Both the position numbers and the translations under genes were made by a program. Shown here piece after piece: positions 36,107 through 46,079 of a stretch of 64,000 nt of DNA. This DNA comes from Sphingomonas sp. Leaf22 (GTDB lineage Bacteria > Pseudomonadota > Alphaproteobacteria > Sphingomonadales > Sphingomonadaceae): positions 1 through 64,000 of the forward strand of contig NZ_LMKP01000043.1 in assembly GCF_001421715.1 (NCBI RefSeq), written 5' to 3'. The notes under the pieces were generated by a model that was given only the letters and a program-made list of their open reading frames with translations, ran no database searches and was not told where the DNA came from. Every line of letters begins with the position of its first letter. Positions within the stretch are counted from its first letter, which is position 1.

Positions 36107-38647
36107 TCAGAACCGGAAGGTCAGCGATCCGCCATAGGTCGGGCCGACGATACCGCGGGCGTAGAAATAGCCGTCGGTGATCGCCTGTGTCTGCCCCTGT
36201 CGCGGATTGCCCTCGGTCAAGCCGACCACGTCGAACACATTGTCGGCGTTCAGGTTCAGCTGCACTCGCTTGGTCAGGTTCAGGTTCACGCCGAAACCGG
36301 TGACGCCATAGCTGGGCAGCGCGATGCCGTTGCCGTTGTCGGCGAAGATCTTGCCGACGAACTTGTAGCGGGCATACACCTCGCCCGCGCCATTGGGCAG
36401 CGTGAGCGTCGGCAGGATCGTGAACAGCTGCGCCGGCGTGCGTTCGGGGCGATTGCCCTCGAACGACGCGCCCTGATCGACGCCGTCGAGTTGCAGGTTG
36501 AGCAGCTGCGGATCCTGAAACACACCCTGGAAATCGACCGAGAACCATGTTGTCGGACGCACGACGAAATCGATCTCGACGCCCTTCGTCTTCAGGTCGG
36601 CGTTCAGATTCTGCTGTTGGGAGGGGTTGGTGGGGTTGGCGAAATTATAGTTCTGATTGTCGAAATTGGTGCGGAAGACGGTGGCCGAACCGGAGAAGAA
36701 ACGGCCCATCTGATACCGGACGCCCGCTTCGTACAGCTCGATCGTGGTGATCGGATCGACGTTGTTCGTCTGGAAGCCGTTGGCATAGCGGGCATAGACC
36801 GAGAAGTTCGGCGTAAGCAGATAGTTGGCACCGACCGTCCACGACGCCTTGCGCTGCGTGCGTTCGCGCACCGCGAGCACGCCGTTATACGCCGACCCGA
36901 CGGTGCGGACCACGCCGCCGACCCCCGCCGGCACCGGCTGGCTGCCCGCCAGTTCGCCACCGTCGCGCGCGGTCGCATCGTCGCTTTCCCAGCGTACGCC
37001 GCCGTCGATGCGCAGGTCGCCGATCGCGACTTCGTCGTTCGCGTAGAGCGAGACGGTCGAATCCAGACGCTCGCGGATGCCGGCACCCCAGTCGCCATAG
37101 GAAACGAGGCCGTTGTCCGACAGCGTGCCGATGACACGGTTGCCGGCGTCGAGCGCGACGATGTCATAGATGTCGCTGTTGGTCTGCACGCCGTTGACGA
37201 CGCTGGCGGTGGCCGACTGATCCTGCGACCGCTTGACGTTGTAATACATGACGCCGGCGGTCAGGGAGTTCTTGAAATTATCGTTCTCGAATTCCCAACG
37301 GCCGCCGACATTCGCGCCGAAATCGCGCCCGTCGATATAGTCGTGGTTGAGCACGGTACGTTGCAGGAAGCCGTTGCCGTTCAGCGCGTTCAGGTCCGCC
37401 GTCTGGTTCGAGCCGAGCACCACGCCGGTGCGCAGATTCTTGATGCCGAAGCGTACCGTGTTGGGGAAGGCGGCAGCACCCAGCGTCAGCAGCCCGTCGA
37501 TCGGCGAATTGCCACCGGGGGTCAGATAGTTTTGCGCGCTGGTCAGGCCGCCGTTACCGGTCCCCGAACCGGGGAACAGGCCGTTGAAGTCGTAGGAATA
37601 TTTCAGATATCGGGCGTGGGCGAACAGGTCGATCGTGTCGGTCAGCGGCTTTTCGACATCGAAGCGGATTTGCGCGGTCTTCGCCTTGATCCCGTCGCGG
37701 TAGCGAAATTCGCGGAAGCCGCTGGGGTGCGCCAGCGTCGATACCGGCACGGCGATGTTGGCGAACGCGTCGCCGCCGACATTGCCGAACTGGGTATCGA
37801 GGCCGGGTATCCCCTTCACCTCGCCATCGTCGAGCCGGTAGGGCATCGTCGCGTAATAGGCGTTCTCGACATCGCCGCCCTTTGCCGACAGGCGGACATA
37901 GCCGCCGCCGTCGAAGCGATATTCGAGCATGCTCTTGATCCGCCAGCCGGCATAGTCGAACGGATTGTCGCGCACGCCGGGGCTCGACTGGACATAGCCA
38001 CCGATGTTGAAGGCGAGTTTGTCGCTGAGCGGCTGCGAATAATAGAAGTCGCCGCGCTTCATGCCGTAATTATAGGCGGTGACGCGCGCCGCCCCTTCGG
38101 CTTCGTTGAAGTTCGGCCGGCGCGAGATGAAGTTGATCGTCGCACCCGCGCCGTTGACGGTCAGCACACCCGACGAACCGCCCTTGACCGCTTCGAGGCG
38201 ATCGATGGTCAGATCCTGATCGAAGAAGAAGTCGGCACCGCCGCCGCCGTAGAGGATCGGCATGCCGTCCTCCTGCAACTGCACGAACCGCTGGCCACCG
38301 CCCTGAAGGCCGCGGACCGAGTAGTTGTTCGACACCTGACCCGCCGTCGCCTCGACAAAGATGCCGGGGACCAGTTCGAGCATGTCGGCGGTCGACCGCG
38401 GCGCGCGCCGGTCGATATCGGCGCGGTCGGCGAGCGTGATGTCGGCCGATGCGGTGATGAGCGGACGGTCGCGGGTGGTCGTGCCGGTGACGACGATGAC
38501 GTCCTGTTCGTCGTCGGCCGTCGCGGCATCGGTGCCCTGCATGGCCGCCGGATCGGCGGGCGGCGTCTGTGCAAAGGCAGCGACCGGCAGCAGCGTCGCG
38601 CCAGCCAGCAACGCCGCACGCGCGCCGAAGCGATGGAATGTCAGCAT
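36107..38647 (-). CDS. TonB-dependent receptor (carbohydrate locus)
   Basis: An 846-residue outer membrane receptor. A signal peptide ends at AFAQ; a TonB-box-like stretch DVIVVTGT follows, then a plug domain with STADMLELVPGIFVEATAG and NYSVRGLQGGG. A 22-strand barrel fills the rest and the protein ends in aromatic LTFRF as required for barrel assembly. AGAGGATC precedes the ATG at 38647. It is divergent from the GH3 gene and probably imports an oligosaccharide processed by it. The natural ligand is not determinable from sequence. Confidence 0.93.
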   Translation of the reverse strand: MLTFHRFGARAALLAGATLLPVAAFAQTPPADPAAMQGTDAATADDEQDVIVVTGTTTRDRPLITASADITLADRADIDRRAPRSTADMLELVPGIFVEATAGQVSNNYSVRGLQGGGQRFVQLQEDGMPILYGGGGADFFFDQDLTIDRLEAVKGGSSGVLTVNGAGATINFISRRPNFNEAEGAARVTAYNYGMKRGDFYYSQPLSDKLAFNIGGYVQSSPGVRDNPFDYAGWRIKSMLEYRFDGGGYVRLSAKGGDVENAYYATMPYRLDDGEVKGIPGLDTQFGNVGGDAFANIAVPVSTLAHPSGFREFRYRDGIKAKTAQIRFDVEKPLTDTIDLFAHARYLKYSYDFNGLFPGSGTGNGGLTSAQNYLTPGGNSPIDGLLTLGAAAFPNTVRFGIKNLRTGVVLGSNQTADLNALNGNGFLQRTVLNHDYIDGRDFGANVGGRWEFENDNFKNSLTAGVMYYNVKRSQDQSATASVVNGVQTNSDIYDIVALDAGNRVIGTLSDNGLVSYGDWGAGIRERLDSTVSLYANDEVAIGDLRIDGGVRWESDDATARDGGELAGSQPVPAGVGGVVRTVGSAYNGVLAVRERTQRKASWTVGANYLLTPNFSVYARYANGFQTNNVDPITTIELYEAGVRYQMGRFFSGSATVFRTNFDNQNYNFANPTNPSQQQNLNADLKTKGVEIDFVVRPTTWFSVDFQGVFQDPQLLNLQLDGVDQGASFEGNRPERTPAQLFTILPTLTLPNGAGEVYARYKFVGKIFADNGNGIALPSYGVTGFGVNLNLTKRVQLNLNADNVFDVVGLTEGNPRQGQTQAITDGYFYARGIVGPTYGGSLTFRF

Positions 38648-38686
38648 GATCCTCTCCACGGTATATTCTTTGGCTCCGGGGCTGCC

Positions 38687-38698
38687 GGAACCGGTTAC
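38687..38698. promoter_or_regulatory. Candidate LacI-type operator between receptor and GH3 genes
   Basis: The palindromic core AACCGGTT (38689-38696), flanked by G and C to give a near-symmetric 12-mer, lies in the 116-bp divergent promoter region. Such CG-centred palindromes are typical of LacI-family sites. No regulator gene is adjacent, so assignment is tentative. Confidence 0.35.
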
Positions 38699-38763
38699 AA
38701 CTAGACCCCGGCCGATAGGGCTGCAATGTTGGTTAACGGACCCAAGTATTTGCGAGCCGGACT

Positions 38764-41049
38764 GTGGCGATCAGGCAACATTTTGTAGAACAAATACGCT
38801 TGCGCCGTCGTACCCTTTTGGAGGTTTCGTTGCTCGCGACGGCAGCGGCGGTCCTGCCGGGACGGGCCGCTGCGGCGCCGGCAGCGTCGGCACCGGTCGA
38901 GGCGCTGCTGGCGCGCATGACGCTGGCGGAAAAGGCCGGGCAGCTCAGCTGTTTCAACGACGAGATCCGGCCGGTCGGCGCAGTCTTCAATCCGGTGGTC
39001 GATCCACGCGGGCTGGGCGCGATGCTGGCCGATATCCGGGCCGGGCGCGTCGGGATGGTGTTCAACGGCTATGGCGTGGCCGGGGCACGGCGGGCGCAGG
39101 AAGCGGCATTGTCGAGCCGGCTGCGCATCCCCCTCGCCTTCGCCGCCGACGTGCTGCACGGGTGCCGGACGATCTTTCCGATCCCGCTGGGCGAGGCGGC
39201 GGCGTTCGACCCCGACCTGTCGCGGCGCGCCGCACGGGCGGTGGCGCGCGAGACGACGGCGGGCGGCATCCACTGGACCTTTGCGCCGATGGTCGACGTC
39301 GCGCGCGACCAGCGATGGGGCCGGGTGGCGGAGGGTGCGGGCGAGGACGTGCTGCTCAACCGGGTGCTGGCAACGGCGCGGGTCGAGGGGTTTCAGGGAC
39401 CGGACCTGACGCGGCCCGATGCGTTGCTGGCGACGCCCAAACATTTCGTCGGCTATGGCGCGGTGCGCGGCGGCATGGAATATGCCGCGGTCGACATGAG
39501 CGAGGCGGAGCTGCGCGAGACGTTCGTGCCGCCCTTCGCCGCCGCCTTTACCGCCGGCGCGGGCGCGACGATGGCGTCGTTCACCGATTTCGGCGGGATA
39601 CCGGTCAGCGCCAACCGCGCGCTGCTGACCGATCTGCTGCGCGGGGAATTGCGCTTCGATGGGGTGTGCGTGTCGGATTACGATGCCGATCGCGAGCTGA
39701 TCGCGCACGGGATCGCCGCCGACGAGGCCGATGCGGCGCGGCTGGCGATGCTGGCCGGGATCGATATGTCGATGCAGAGCGGGCTGTATGTCCGGCATCT
39801 GCCGGCGCTGGTCGAAACCGGCCGGGTGCCGATGGCGGCGGTCGATCGGGCGGTGCGGCGGGTGCTGACGCTGAAGGAGCGGCTGGGGCTGTTCGACGAT
39901 CCGTTCCGGTCGATCGATGCGAAAGCCAAGCGGCGCGAGACCGGCAGCGCCGCGATCAAACGGGTCGCGCGCGAGGTCGCGACGCGGTCGATCGTGCTGT
40001 TGCGCAACGACGGCGGGTTGTTGCCGCTGCCGCGGACGGGAAAACGCATCGCGCTGATCGGGCCGTTCGGGGCGGACCGGACGAATCTCAACGGGCCATG
40101 GTCGTTCGCGGGCGATGCGATGGACGGGATCGATATCGCCAGCGGATTGCGGGCGATGCTGCGCGATCCGGCGGTGCTGACGGTCGAGGCGGGGTCGGGG
40201 ATCGGCGAGCCGCTGGTCGGCGGGATCGAACGTGCGGTGGCGGCGGCGCGGGCGGCCGATGTGGTGCTGCTGGCGATCGGCGAGGGGGCCGACCTGTCGG
40301 GCGAGGGCAACAGCCGGACCGAGATCACCGTGCCGCCGGCGCAACAGGCGCTGGCCGAGGCGGTGGCGGCGACGGGCACGCCGGTGGTCGTGCTGTTGCG
40401 GCATGGCCGGGCGCTGGCACTGAGCGGGGCGGTGCGCGATGCGCCGGCCTTGCTCGCGACGTGGTTTCTGGGGGAGCAGACCGGGGCGGCGATCGCCGAC
40501 ATCGTGTTCGGGGTGGTCGAACCGACCGGACGACTGCCAGTCAGCTTTCCGATCGCGAGCGGGCAGCAGCCCTGGTCGTACGACCGGCGCAGTACCGGGC
40601 GGCCCGCGCCCGACACCGACCCGATGCTGGCGGGGCGCAGTCGCTGGCGCGATGCGCCGGACCGGGCGCTGTACCCGTTCGGGTCGGGCATGGGCTATAC
40701 GCGGTTCGCCGTGTCGGACCTGCGGGTGCCGGCGGTGGTCCCGGCCGGGGCGGCGGTGCCGGTGTCGGTGCTGGTCCGCAATATCGGCGAACGCGCGGGC
40801 ACGACGCTGGTCCGCGTCGATGTCCATGACCGGGTCGCGAGCCGGACGCGACCGGTGCGGCAGATGAAGGCGTTCGCACGGGTGACGCTGGCGGCGGGAG
40901 CCGAGGCGCGGGTCGATCTGAGGATCGCGGGCGACGATCTGGCGCTGGTCGCCGGCGACGGCGCGTGGCGGATCGAGCCGGGGGCGTTCGACCTGTGGGT
41001 TCATGCAGGCGACGGCGTCGAGGTGACGGGAACGTTCGCGGTGCGCTGA
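38764..41049 (+). CDS. GH3 beta-glucosidase, probably Tat-exported
   Basis: A 761-residue glycoside hydrolase family 3 enzyme with the TIM barrel, alpha/beta sandwich and C-terminal FnIII-like domain. The substrate block TPKHFVGYG (224-232) and nucleophile Asp305 in GVCVSDYDA are intact. RLRRRTLLEVSLLATAAAV near the N-terminus is a twin-arginine-type signal. The GTG at 38764 is the assigned start, though no good ribosome site is seen and a TTG at 38800 would keep the signal. It likely frees glucose from beta-glucans or cellobiose in the periplasm. Confidence 0.92.
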   Translation: MAIRQHFVEQIRLRRRTLLEVSLLATAAAVLPGRAAAAPAASAPVEALLARMTLAEKAGQLSCFNDEIRPVGAVFNPVVDPRGLGAMLADIRAGRVGMVFNGYGVAGARRAQEAALSSRLRIPLAFAADVLHGCRTIFPIPLGEAAAFDPDLSRRAARAVARETTAGGIHWTFAPMVDVARDQRWGRVAEGAGEDVLLNRVLATARVEGFQGPDLTRPDALLATPKHFVGYGAVRGGMEYAAVDMSEAELRETFVPPFAAAFTAGAGATMASFTDFGGIPVSANRALLTDLLRGELRFDGVCVSDYDADRELIAHGIAADEADAARLAMLAGIDMSMQSGLYVRHLPALVETGRVPMAAVDRAVRRVLTLKERLGLFDDPFRSIDAKAKRRETGSAAIKRVAREVATRSIVLLRNDGGLLPLPRTGKRIALIGPFGADRTNLNGPWSFAGDAMDGIDIASGLRAMLRDPAVLTVEAGSGIGEPLVGGIERAVAAARAADVVLLAIGEGADLSGEGNSRTEITVPPAQQALAEAVAATGTPVVVLLRHGRALALSGAVRDAPALLATWFLGEQTGAAIADIVFGVVEPTGRLPVSFPIASGQQPWSYDRRSTGRPAPDTDPMLAGRSRWRDAPDRALYPFGSGMGYTRFAVSDLRVPAVVPAGAAVPVSVLVRNIGERAGTTLVRVDVHDRVASRTRPVRQMKAFARVTLAAGAEARVDLRIAGDDLALVAGDGAWRIEPGAFDLWVHAGDGVEVTGTFAVR

Positions 41050-41056
41050 CGCGCGG

Positions 41057-42052
41057 TCAGTCGTCCTCGTCGTCGAAGCCGACCAGATCGAGCGCGCGTG
41101 CCTTGATCTGGCGGGTCATGCACCAATGGACCAGCGCGTCCTCGCGGCCGTGCGTGACCCAGACTTCCTTCGGCGCGATCTCGGTCAGGGTCCGGGTCAG
41201 TTCGTCCCAATCGGCATGGTCGGACAGGATCAGCGGCAGTTCGACGCCGCGCTGGCGCGCGCGCTGGCGGACGCGCATCCAGCCGCTGGCCATCGCCGTG
41301 ATCGGATCGGGCAGCCGGCGCGACCAGCGATCGTTCAAGGCGGAGGGCGGCGCGATGATGATCCGGCCCTGCAACTCGGCCTTGGTCGCGCCGGTCGCCG
41401 GGCGCAGTTCGCCCAGATCGACGCCCAGTTCGACATAGAGGTCGCACAGCCGCTGCAGCGCACCGTGCAGGTAGATCGGATCGTCGAACCCCATCGCCCG
41501 CGCCTCGGCGATCACCCGCTGCGCCTTGCCCAGCGCATAGGCCCCGACCAGGACGCAGCGTTCGGGTTCGGTACGCAGCGCGGCCAGCAGCTTGTCGATC
41601 TCGTCACGGGTTTCGGGATGGCGAAAGACCGGCAGGCCGAACGTCGCCTCGGTCACGAACACGTCGCAGGGCACCGGCTGGAACGCTGCGCAGGTCGGGT
41701 CGGCGCGCCGCTTGTAATCGCCCGACACCACGACCCGCTCGCCCCGGTGGTCGAGCACGATCTGCGCCGATCCCAGCACATGGCCGGCGGGAACGAGCGA
41801 AATGCCGACATCGCCGACCGTCAGGCTTTCGCCATAGGCGACGCCGATGCCGTTCTGCGGTCCGTAGCGCGCGTCCATGATCGCCAGCGTTTCGGGCGTC
41901 GCCCACACCGTCTGATGCCCGCCGCGCGCATGGTCGGCATGACCGTGCGTCACCAGCGCGCGCGCGACCGGTTCGGAAGGGTCGATCCACATATCGATCG
42001 CCGGAATATGGATGCCGGTCGGGTGCGGCGTGATCCAGCGCGCGAGAGCCAT
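41057..42052 (-). CDS. Ligase-associated DNA exonuclease (metallo-beta-lactamase fold)
   Basis: A 331-residue member of the mRNA 3'-end-processing-factor-like exonuclease family. The metal site THGHADH is at 35-41, later ligands are in PAGHVLGSAQIVLD and SGDYKRRADP, and LSDHADWDEL closes the active site. In many bacteria this gene sits with an ATP-dependent DNA ligase, an Lhr-type helicase and a phosphoesterase; none of them is beside it here. ATG 42052 gives the family N-terminus. It is convergent with the GH3 gene, 7 bp apart. Confidence 0.88.
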   Translation of the reverse strand: MALARWITPHPTGIHIPAIDMWIDPSEPVARALVTHGHADHARGGHQTVWATPETLAIMDARYGPQNGIGVAYGESLTVGDVGISLVPAGHVLGSAQIVLDHRGERVVVSGDYKRRADPTCAAFQPVPCDVFVTEATFGLPVFRHPETRDEIDKLLAALRTEPERCVLVGAYALGKAQRVIAEARAMGFDDPIYLHGALQRLCDLYVELGVDLGELRPATGATKAELQGRIIIAPPSALNDRWSRRLPDPITAMASGWMRVRQRARQRGVELPLILSDHADWDELTRTLTEIAPKEVWVTHGREDALVHWCMTRQIKARALDLVGFDDEDD

Positions 42053-42147
42053 GACCGACACATGGGGCGGATGGCCGGGCCTGCCAAGGTCATCGAACCG
42101 ACATATCCGTGCGATAGACCGACGATATTCGCAACGATTGCCCGACC

Positions 42148-43404
42148 TTGCCGACGCCTGCCCCACCCCGTTTCAGCCTGTTCGCGGCGGGACTGGCGGC
42201 GTTCTGCGTCTATTTCGCGATGTACGCCTTTCGCAAACCGGTGATGGCGGTCGGTTTCGCCGATCAGGCGGCGCTGTGGCCCGCGCTCGATTACAAGGCG
42301 ACGCTGATCCTTGCGCAGGCGATCGGCTATGCCCTGTCGAAGATGCTGGGGGTGAAGGTCGTCGCCGAACATGCGACCGGCGCACGGGCCAGACTGATCC
42401 TCGCGCTGGTCGCGGCAGCATGGGTGGCGTTGCTGGGCTTCGCGATCCTGCCGCCACGGTTCGGGCCGATCTGCCTGTTCCTGAACGGGCTGCCGCTCGG
42501 CATGATCTGGGGGCTGGTGTTCAGCTATCTGGAGGGGCGGCGGGTGTCGGAAATGCTGGCGGCGATGCTGACCGCCAGCTTCATCCTGTCGTCGGGCGCG
42601 ACCAAGACGGCGGGGGCGCTGCTGGTGCAGCGCGGACTGTCGCCCTTCTGGATGCCGGCGGTGACCGGGCTGCTGTTCGCGCCCGTCCTGATCGCCGCGC
42701 TGGTCGTGCTGGCCCGCACCCCGCCGCCCGACACCGCCGACCGCGCGGCGCGGGGCACGCGGGTGGCGATGGATGGTGCGGCGCGCCTTGCCTATGTCCG
42801 CGCCCACGCCCTGCCGCTGACGCTGCTGATTCTCGGCTATACGCTGCTGACGGGCCTGCGCGATTTCCGCGACAATTTCGCCGCCGAGATCTGGGGCGAC
42901 CTTGGCAACGGTGCGCCGGCCACGATCTTTTCGATCACCGAAGTGCCGGTGACGGTCGTCGTGCTGATCGGCATGGCGTTGCTGGCCAAGATCCGCAGCA
43001 ATCTGCGCGCGCTGCTGGCGATCCATGGCGCGATCCTGTTCGGCGCGGTGGCGCTGGGCGGCGCGACCCTGCTGTTCCGGCTGGGCTGGATCGGGCCGGT
43101 CGCATGGACGGTGTGGATCGGGATCGGCATCTACAGCGCCTATGCGCCGTTCAGTGCGGTGCTGTTCGACCGGATGATGGCGCTGGGCCAGTCGCCGGGC
43201 AATGCCGGCTTCCTGATCTATCTGGCCGATTCGTTCGGCTATGCCGGCAGCGTCGCGCTGCTGCTGCTGCGCGAACTGGCCGACGATCGCGCACCGTGGC
43301 TGGGGTTCTTCACCGGCGCGACGCTGGCCACCGCGCTGGTGTTAATTTGCGGCGCATGCCTGTCGGGACTGTGGTTCTCGCGGCGATTTTCGGCCGATAC
43401 GTGA
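42148..43404 (+). CDS. DUF5690 family MFS-like membrane protein
   Basis: A 418-residue protein with about twelve membrane helices. The opening FCVYFAMYAFRKP motif and the internal LRDFRDNFAAEIW segment match the DUF5690 group of major facilitator-like proteins. Substrate unknown; the MYAFRKP motif is shared with organophosphate:phosphate antiporters. TTG 42148 is the only usable start before an upstream stop. It is divergent from the exonuclease gene and precedes the Pho-box-controlled receptor by 157 bp. Confidence 0.8.
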   Translation: MPTPAPPRFSLFAAGLAAFCVYFAMYAFRKPVMAVGFADQAALWPALDYKATLILAQAIGYALSKMLGVKVVAEHATGARARLILALVAAAWVALLGFAILPPRFGPICLFLNGLPLGMIWGLVFSYLEGRRVSEMLAAMLTASFILSSGATKTAGALLVQRGLSPFWMPAVTGLLFAPVLIAALVVLARTPPPDTADRAARGTRVAMDGAARLAYVRAHALPLTLLILGYTLLTGLRDFRDNFAAEIWGDLGNGAPATIFSITEVPVTVVVLIGMALLAKIRSNLRALLAIHGAILFGAVALGGATLLFRLGWIGPVAWTVWIGIGIYSAYAPFSAVLFDRMMALGQSPGNAGFLIYLADSFGYAGSVALLLLRELADDRAPWLGFFTGATLATALVLICGACLSGLWFSRRFSADT

Positions 43405-43469
43405 TGATATCACGTTGATCTTGGCCCTCGCTCCACAAGTATCGCCGATCTGAACGTCATTTTCATCAT

Positions 43470-43487
43470 CCGTCACACACCCGTCAT
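43470..43487 (+). promoter_or_regulatory. Pho box (PhoB site)
   Basis: CCGTCAC-ACAC-CCGTCAT is a two-unit direct repeat with 11-bp spacing, close to the PhoB consensus CTGTCAT-N4-CTGTCAT (11 of 14 fixed positions agree). It ends 74 bp before the ATG of the TonB-dependent receptor. Position and spacing are those of PhoB-activated promoters. Confidence 0.65.
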
Positions 43488-43561
43488 CAAGATCCGCCAA
43501 AGGCGCAGCGGGGGCCGGGAACCGGCCGGGACACGGCGGCACGTCCGCCAAGGGAGACATC

Positions 43562-45940
43562 ATGAAGTTCATCACGGGTGCGGCGATCCTCGCGATCGCG
43601 GCGGGGACGACGCACGCCCATGCGCAGACGGCCCCGGCCGATGCGACGACGACCGAAATGTCGGGCGGCACGCAGGACGAAGCGCGCAGCGGCGGCGAGA
43701 TCGTCGTGACCGGCCGCGCCACGACCTTCGCCAACACGCAGGTGACCGAGCCGATGCTCGACCGCCAGTCGGCGCTGACCAGCGTCAACGACGTCATCAA
43801 GGAACTGCCCGGCGTGTTCGTGGCGGAGGGCGACGCCTTCGGTTCGTCCGACTGGGCGACCTCGATCAGCATTCGCGGGTTCAGCTCGGGCGGCGGCGGC
43901 GGTCAGCAGATCGGATCGACCATCGACGGGCTGCCCAATGGTGGCTCGGGCTATGGCGGCGGATCGCGCGCCAACCGTTATCTCGACGTGCTGAACCTGA
44001 AGACGGTGATCGTGTCGCAGGGCACCGCCGACATCTCGTCGCGGTCGAACGAGGCGCTGGGCGCGACGCTCGACTATGTCACGACCGATCCGGCGCGTGA
44101 CACCCGCTATCGCTTCACGCTGGCAGGCGGCGATTTCGGTGCGCGCAAGCTCTATGGTCGGGTCGATACCGGCCAGTTCGCCGGCGACACCCGCGCCTTC
44201 GTCAGCGCCTCGACCAGCCGCGTGAAGGACTGGATCGGCGGATCGGGCGAAACCCGCCGCGACCATGTCGATGCGAAGATCGTGAGCAACATCGACCGGG
44301 TGAAGCTGACCGGCTGGGTCAGCTATGACGACGCCGACGAAGCCGAATTCGGATCGGTCAGCCCGGAGATGTTCGCCAATGATCCGAACCACGATGCCTA
44401 TACCGACAACTGGACCGGCATCCCCTATATCGATCAGGGCTATCGCTCGACCTCGCGGGCGTTGCGTCGCAATTTGTTCGGCTATCTGCGCGGCGAGACC
44501 GATCTGGGCGACGTGAAGCTGTCGGGCACCGCCTATTACCACCGGATGCGCGGGCGCGGCGATTTCGCGCCCCCCTATCTGGTCGATGTCCGCAACGACG
44601 GCCTTGGCAATCCCGAGAGCGAGTTCACCGGCAGCCTGCCGACCGTGATCGGCGGCGGCAATCTGGGTCGCTATTATTTCGTCACCGCGACCGGTGCGAA
44701 GGCGACGTTCCTGACCGGCTGCACCGGCACGGCGGCGATCCCGGCACTCTATGCGCCGAGCTGCTATGCGGCGGGATCGACCCCGGTCATGTCCTATCGC
44801 CACACCCATTATGAGAACGATCGCGGCGGGCTGACCGCCGATGCGGCATGGACGCATGATTTCGGCGGGGTTCAGAACACGCTGCGTGGCGGCCTGTGGT
44901 GGGAACGCGGCCGCGCCAACCAGCTGCGCGACTGGCACAAGATCACCAATGCGCTGGTCGGCCCGGCGTTCGACGGCAAGCCCTATTACCAGCAGTTCAG
45001 CACCGACTATGGCCTCGACGAGATCATGTATTATGTCGAGGACGCGGTGACCTTCGGGCCGTTGACCGCGCGGTTCGGCGTCAAGCAGTTCTTCCTCGAC
45101 CAGCGTCGCGCCGAATTGTTCAACAGCCGCACCGTGACCGAATTGAATTCGAACAGCCGCCCGCTGATCTCGACCGGCATCGTCTATCACGCGCCGATCG
45201 ACGGGCTGGAAGCGTTCGCCGGCTATTCGCAGAATTTCGCCGCGATCGGCAACGGGCCGCTCGGCGAACCGCGCGAGGTGATCGACCGGATCAAGCCCGA
45301 AACCGCCAACAACATCGAAATCGGCGCACGCTATTCGACGCCGCGCGTCAAGGCATCGCTGACCGCCTATGACATCAAGTTCGACAACCGCATCCAGTCG
45401 ATCTCGGCCAACCTCGTCACCGGTATCGATTATCTGGAGGAGCAGGACAGCGTCTATCTGAACGTCGGCGGCATCAAGAGCCGGGGGATCGAGGCGGCGC
45501 TCGCCTATCGCGTGACGCAGGGGCTGACGCTGTCAGGCAACTATACCTATAACCACGCGACCTATATCGGCACCGGCAACGCAGCACAGGACGCCGATAT
45601 CGGCGTGACGCCGGGGCGGCAGGTCATCAATTCCCCGCGCAACATGTGGGTCGCGGCGGCCGATTATGCGCGCGGCGTGTTCAAGATCGGTGGGGCGGCC
45701 AAGTTCGTCGGCGATCGCTTCATCGGCAGCGACGGGACGGCCACCGCACCCAGCTTCACCACCGTCGATGCCTATGCCGGCGTCGATCTGGGCGAAGTGA
45801 ACGCGGTCATGAAGGGCATGGCGCTGACGGTACAGGCGACCAACCTCGCCGATCGGCGGTATCTGGCCGGGGCCGATGGCGGGTCGGCGTTCCTCGGCAC
45901 GCCGCGAACGGTGACGGCGGCATTGACGTTCGATTTCTGA
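43562..45940 (+). CDS. TonB-dependent receptor (probable phosphate-starvation regulon)
   Basis: A 792-residue outer membrane receptor. A signal peptide ends at THAHAQ, GEIVVTGRA is TonB-box-like, and the plug holds DVIKELPGVFVAEGDAFG and SIRGFSSGGGG. The barrel ends in LTFDF. AAGGGAG precedes the ATG. A Pho box lies upstream and a phospholipase C gene follows, so it may take up a phosphorus compound released outside the cell. Its sequence is clearly different from the receptor at 36-38 kb. Confidence 0.93.
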   Translation: MKFITGAAILAIAAGTTHAHAQTAPADATTTEMSGGTQDEARSGGEIVVTGRATTFANTQVTEPMLDRQSALTSVNDVIKELPGVFVAEGDAFGSSDWATSISIRGFSSGGGGGQQIGSTIDGLPNGGSGYGGGSRANRYLDVLNLKTVIVSQGTADISSRSNEALGATLDYVTTDPARDTRYRFTLAGGDFGARKLYGRVDTGQFAGDTRAFVSASTSRVKDWIGGSGETRRDHVDAKIVSNIDRVKLTGWVSYDDADEAEFGSVSPEMFANDPNHDAYTDNWTGIPYIDQGYRSTSRALRRNLFGYLRGETDLGDVKLSGTAYYHRMRGRGDFAPPYLVDVRNDGLGNPESEFTGSLPTVIGGGNLGRYYFVTATGAKATFLTGCTGTAAIPALYAPSCYAAGSTPVMSYRHTHYENDRGGLTADAAWTHDFGGVQNTLRGGLWWERGRANQLRDWHKITNALVGPAFDGKPYYQQFSTDYGLDEIMYYVEDAVTFGPLTARFGVKQFFLDQRRAELFNSRTVTELNSNSRPLISTGIVYHAPIDGLEAFAGYSQNFAAIGNGPLGEPREVIDRIKPETANNIEIGARYSTPRVKASLTAYDIKFDNRIQSISANLVTGIDYLEEQDSVYLNVGGIKSRGIEAALAYRVTQGLTLSGNYTYNHATYIGTGNAAQDADIGVTPGRQVINSPRNMWVAAADYARGVFKIGGAAKFVGDRFIGSDGTATAPSFTTVDAYAGVDLGEVNAVMKGMALTVQATNLADRRYLAGADGGSAFLGTPRTVTAALTFDF

Positions 45941-45948
45941 CCTAAACT

Positions 45949-46054
45949 CCCCTCCCTGAAAGGGAGGGGTTGGGGGTGGGTCGGCCTGCGAGGGAACGGA
46001 AGCGTTCCACAACCGGCCTACCCACCCCCCAGCCCCTCCCTTGTCAGGGAGGGG
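45949..46054. repeat. 106-bp palindromic repeat, family shared with 61736-61838
   Basis: Short hairpins (CCCTCCCTGAAAGGGAGGG type) flank a central region, and the two halves pair overall. Reversed, the element at 61736-61838 matches it at most positions, including the middle AGGGAACG block. It lies between the receptor and phospholipase genes and is transcribed with them. Confidence 0.85.
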
Positions 46055-46079
46055 AGGATCATCTTTACAGGACTTTCCA

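Noticed and set aside
36491..38704. 737-codon frame opposite the TonB-dependent receptor
   Set aside because: No motifs; the receptor frame has a signal peptide, plug and terminal aromatic strand.
38701..41004. 767-codon minus-strand frame opposite GH3
   Set aside because: Arg/Gln/His-rich shadow; GH3 active-site motifs lie on the plus strand.
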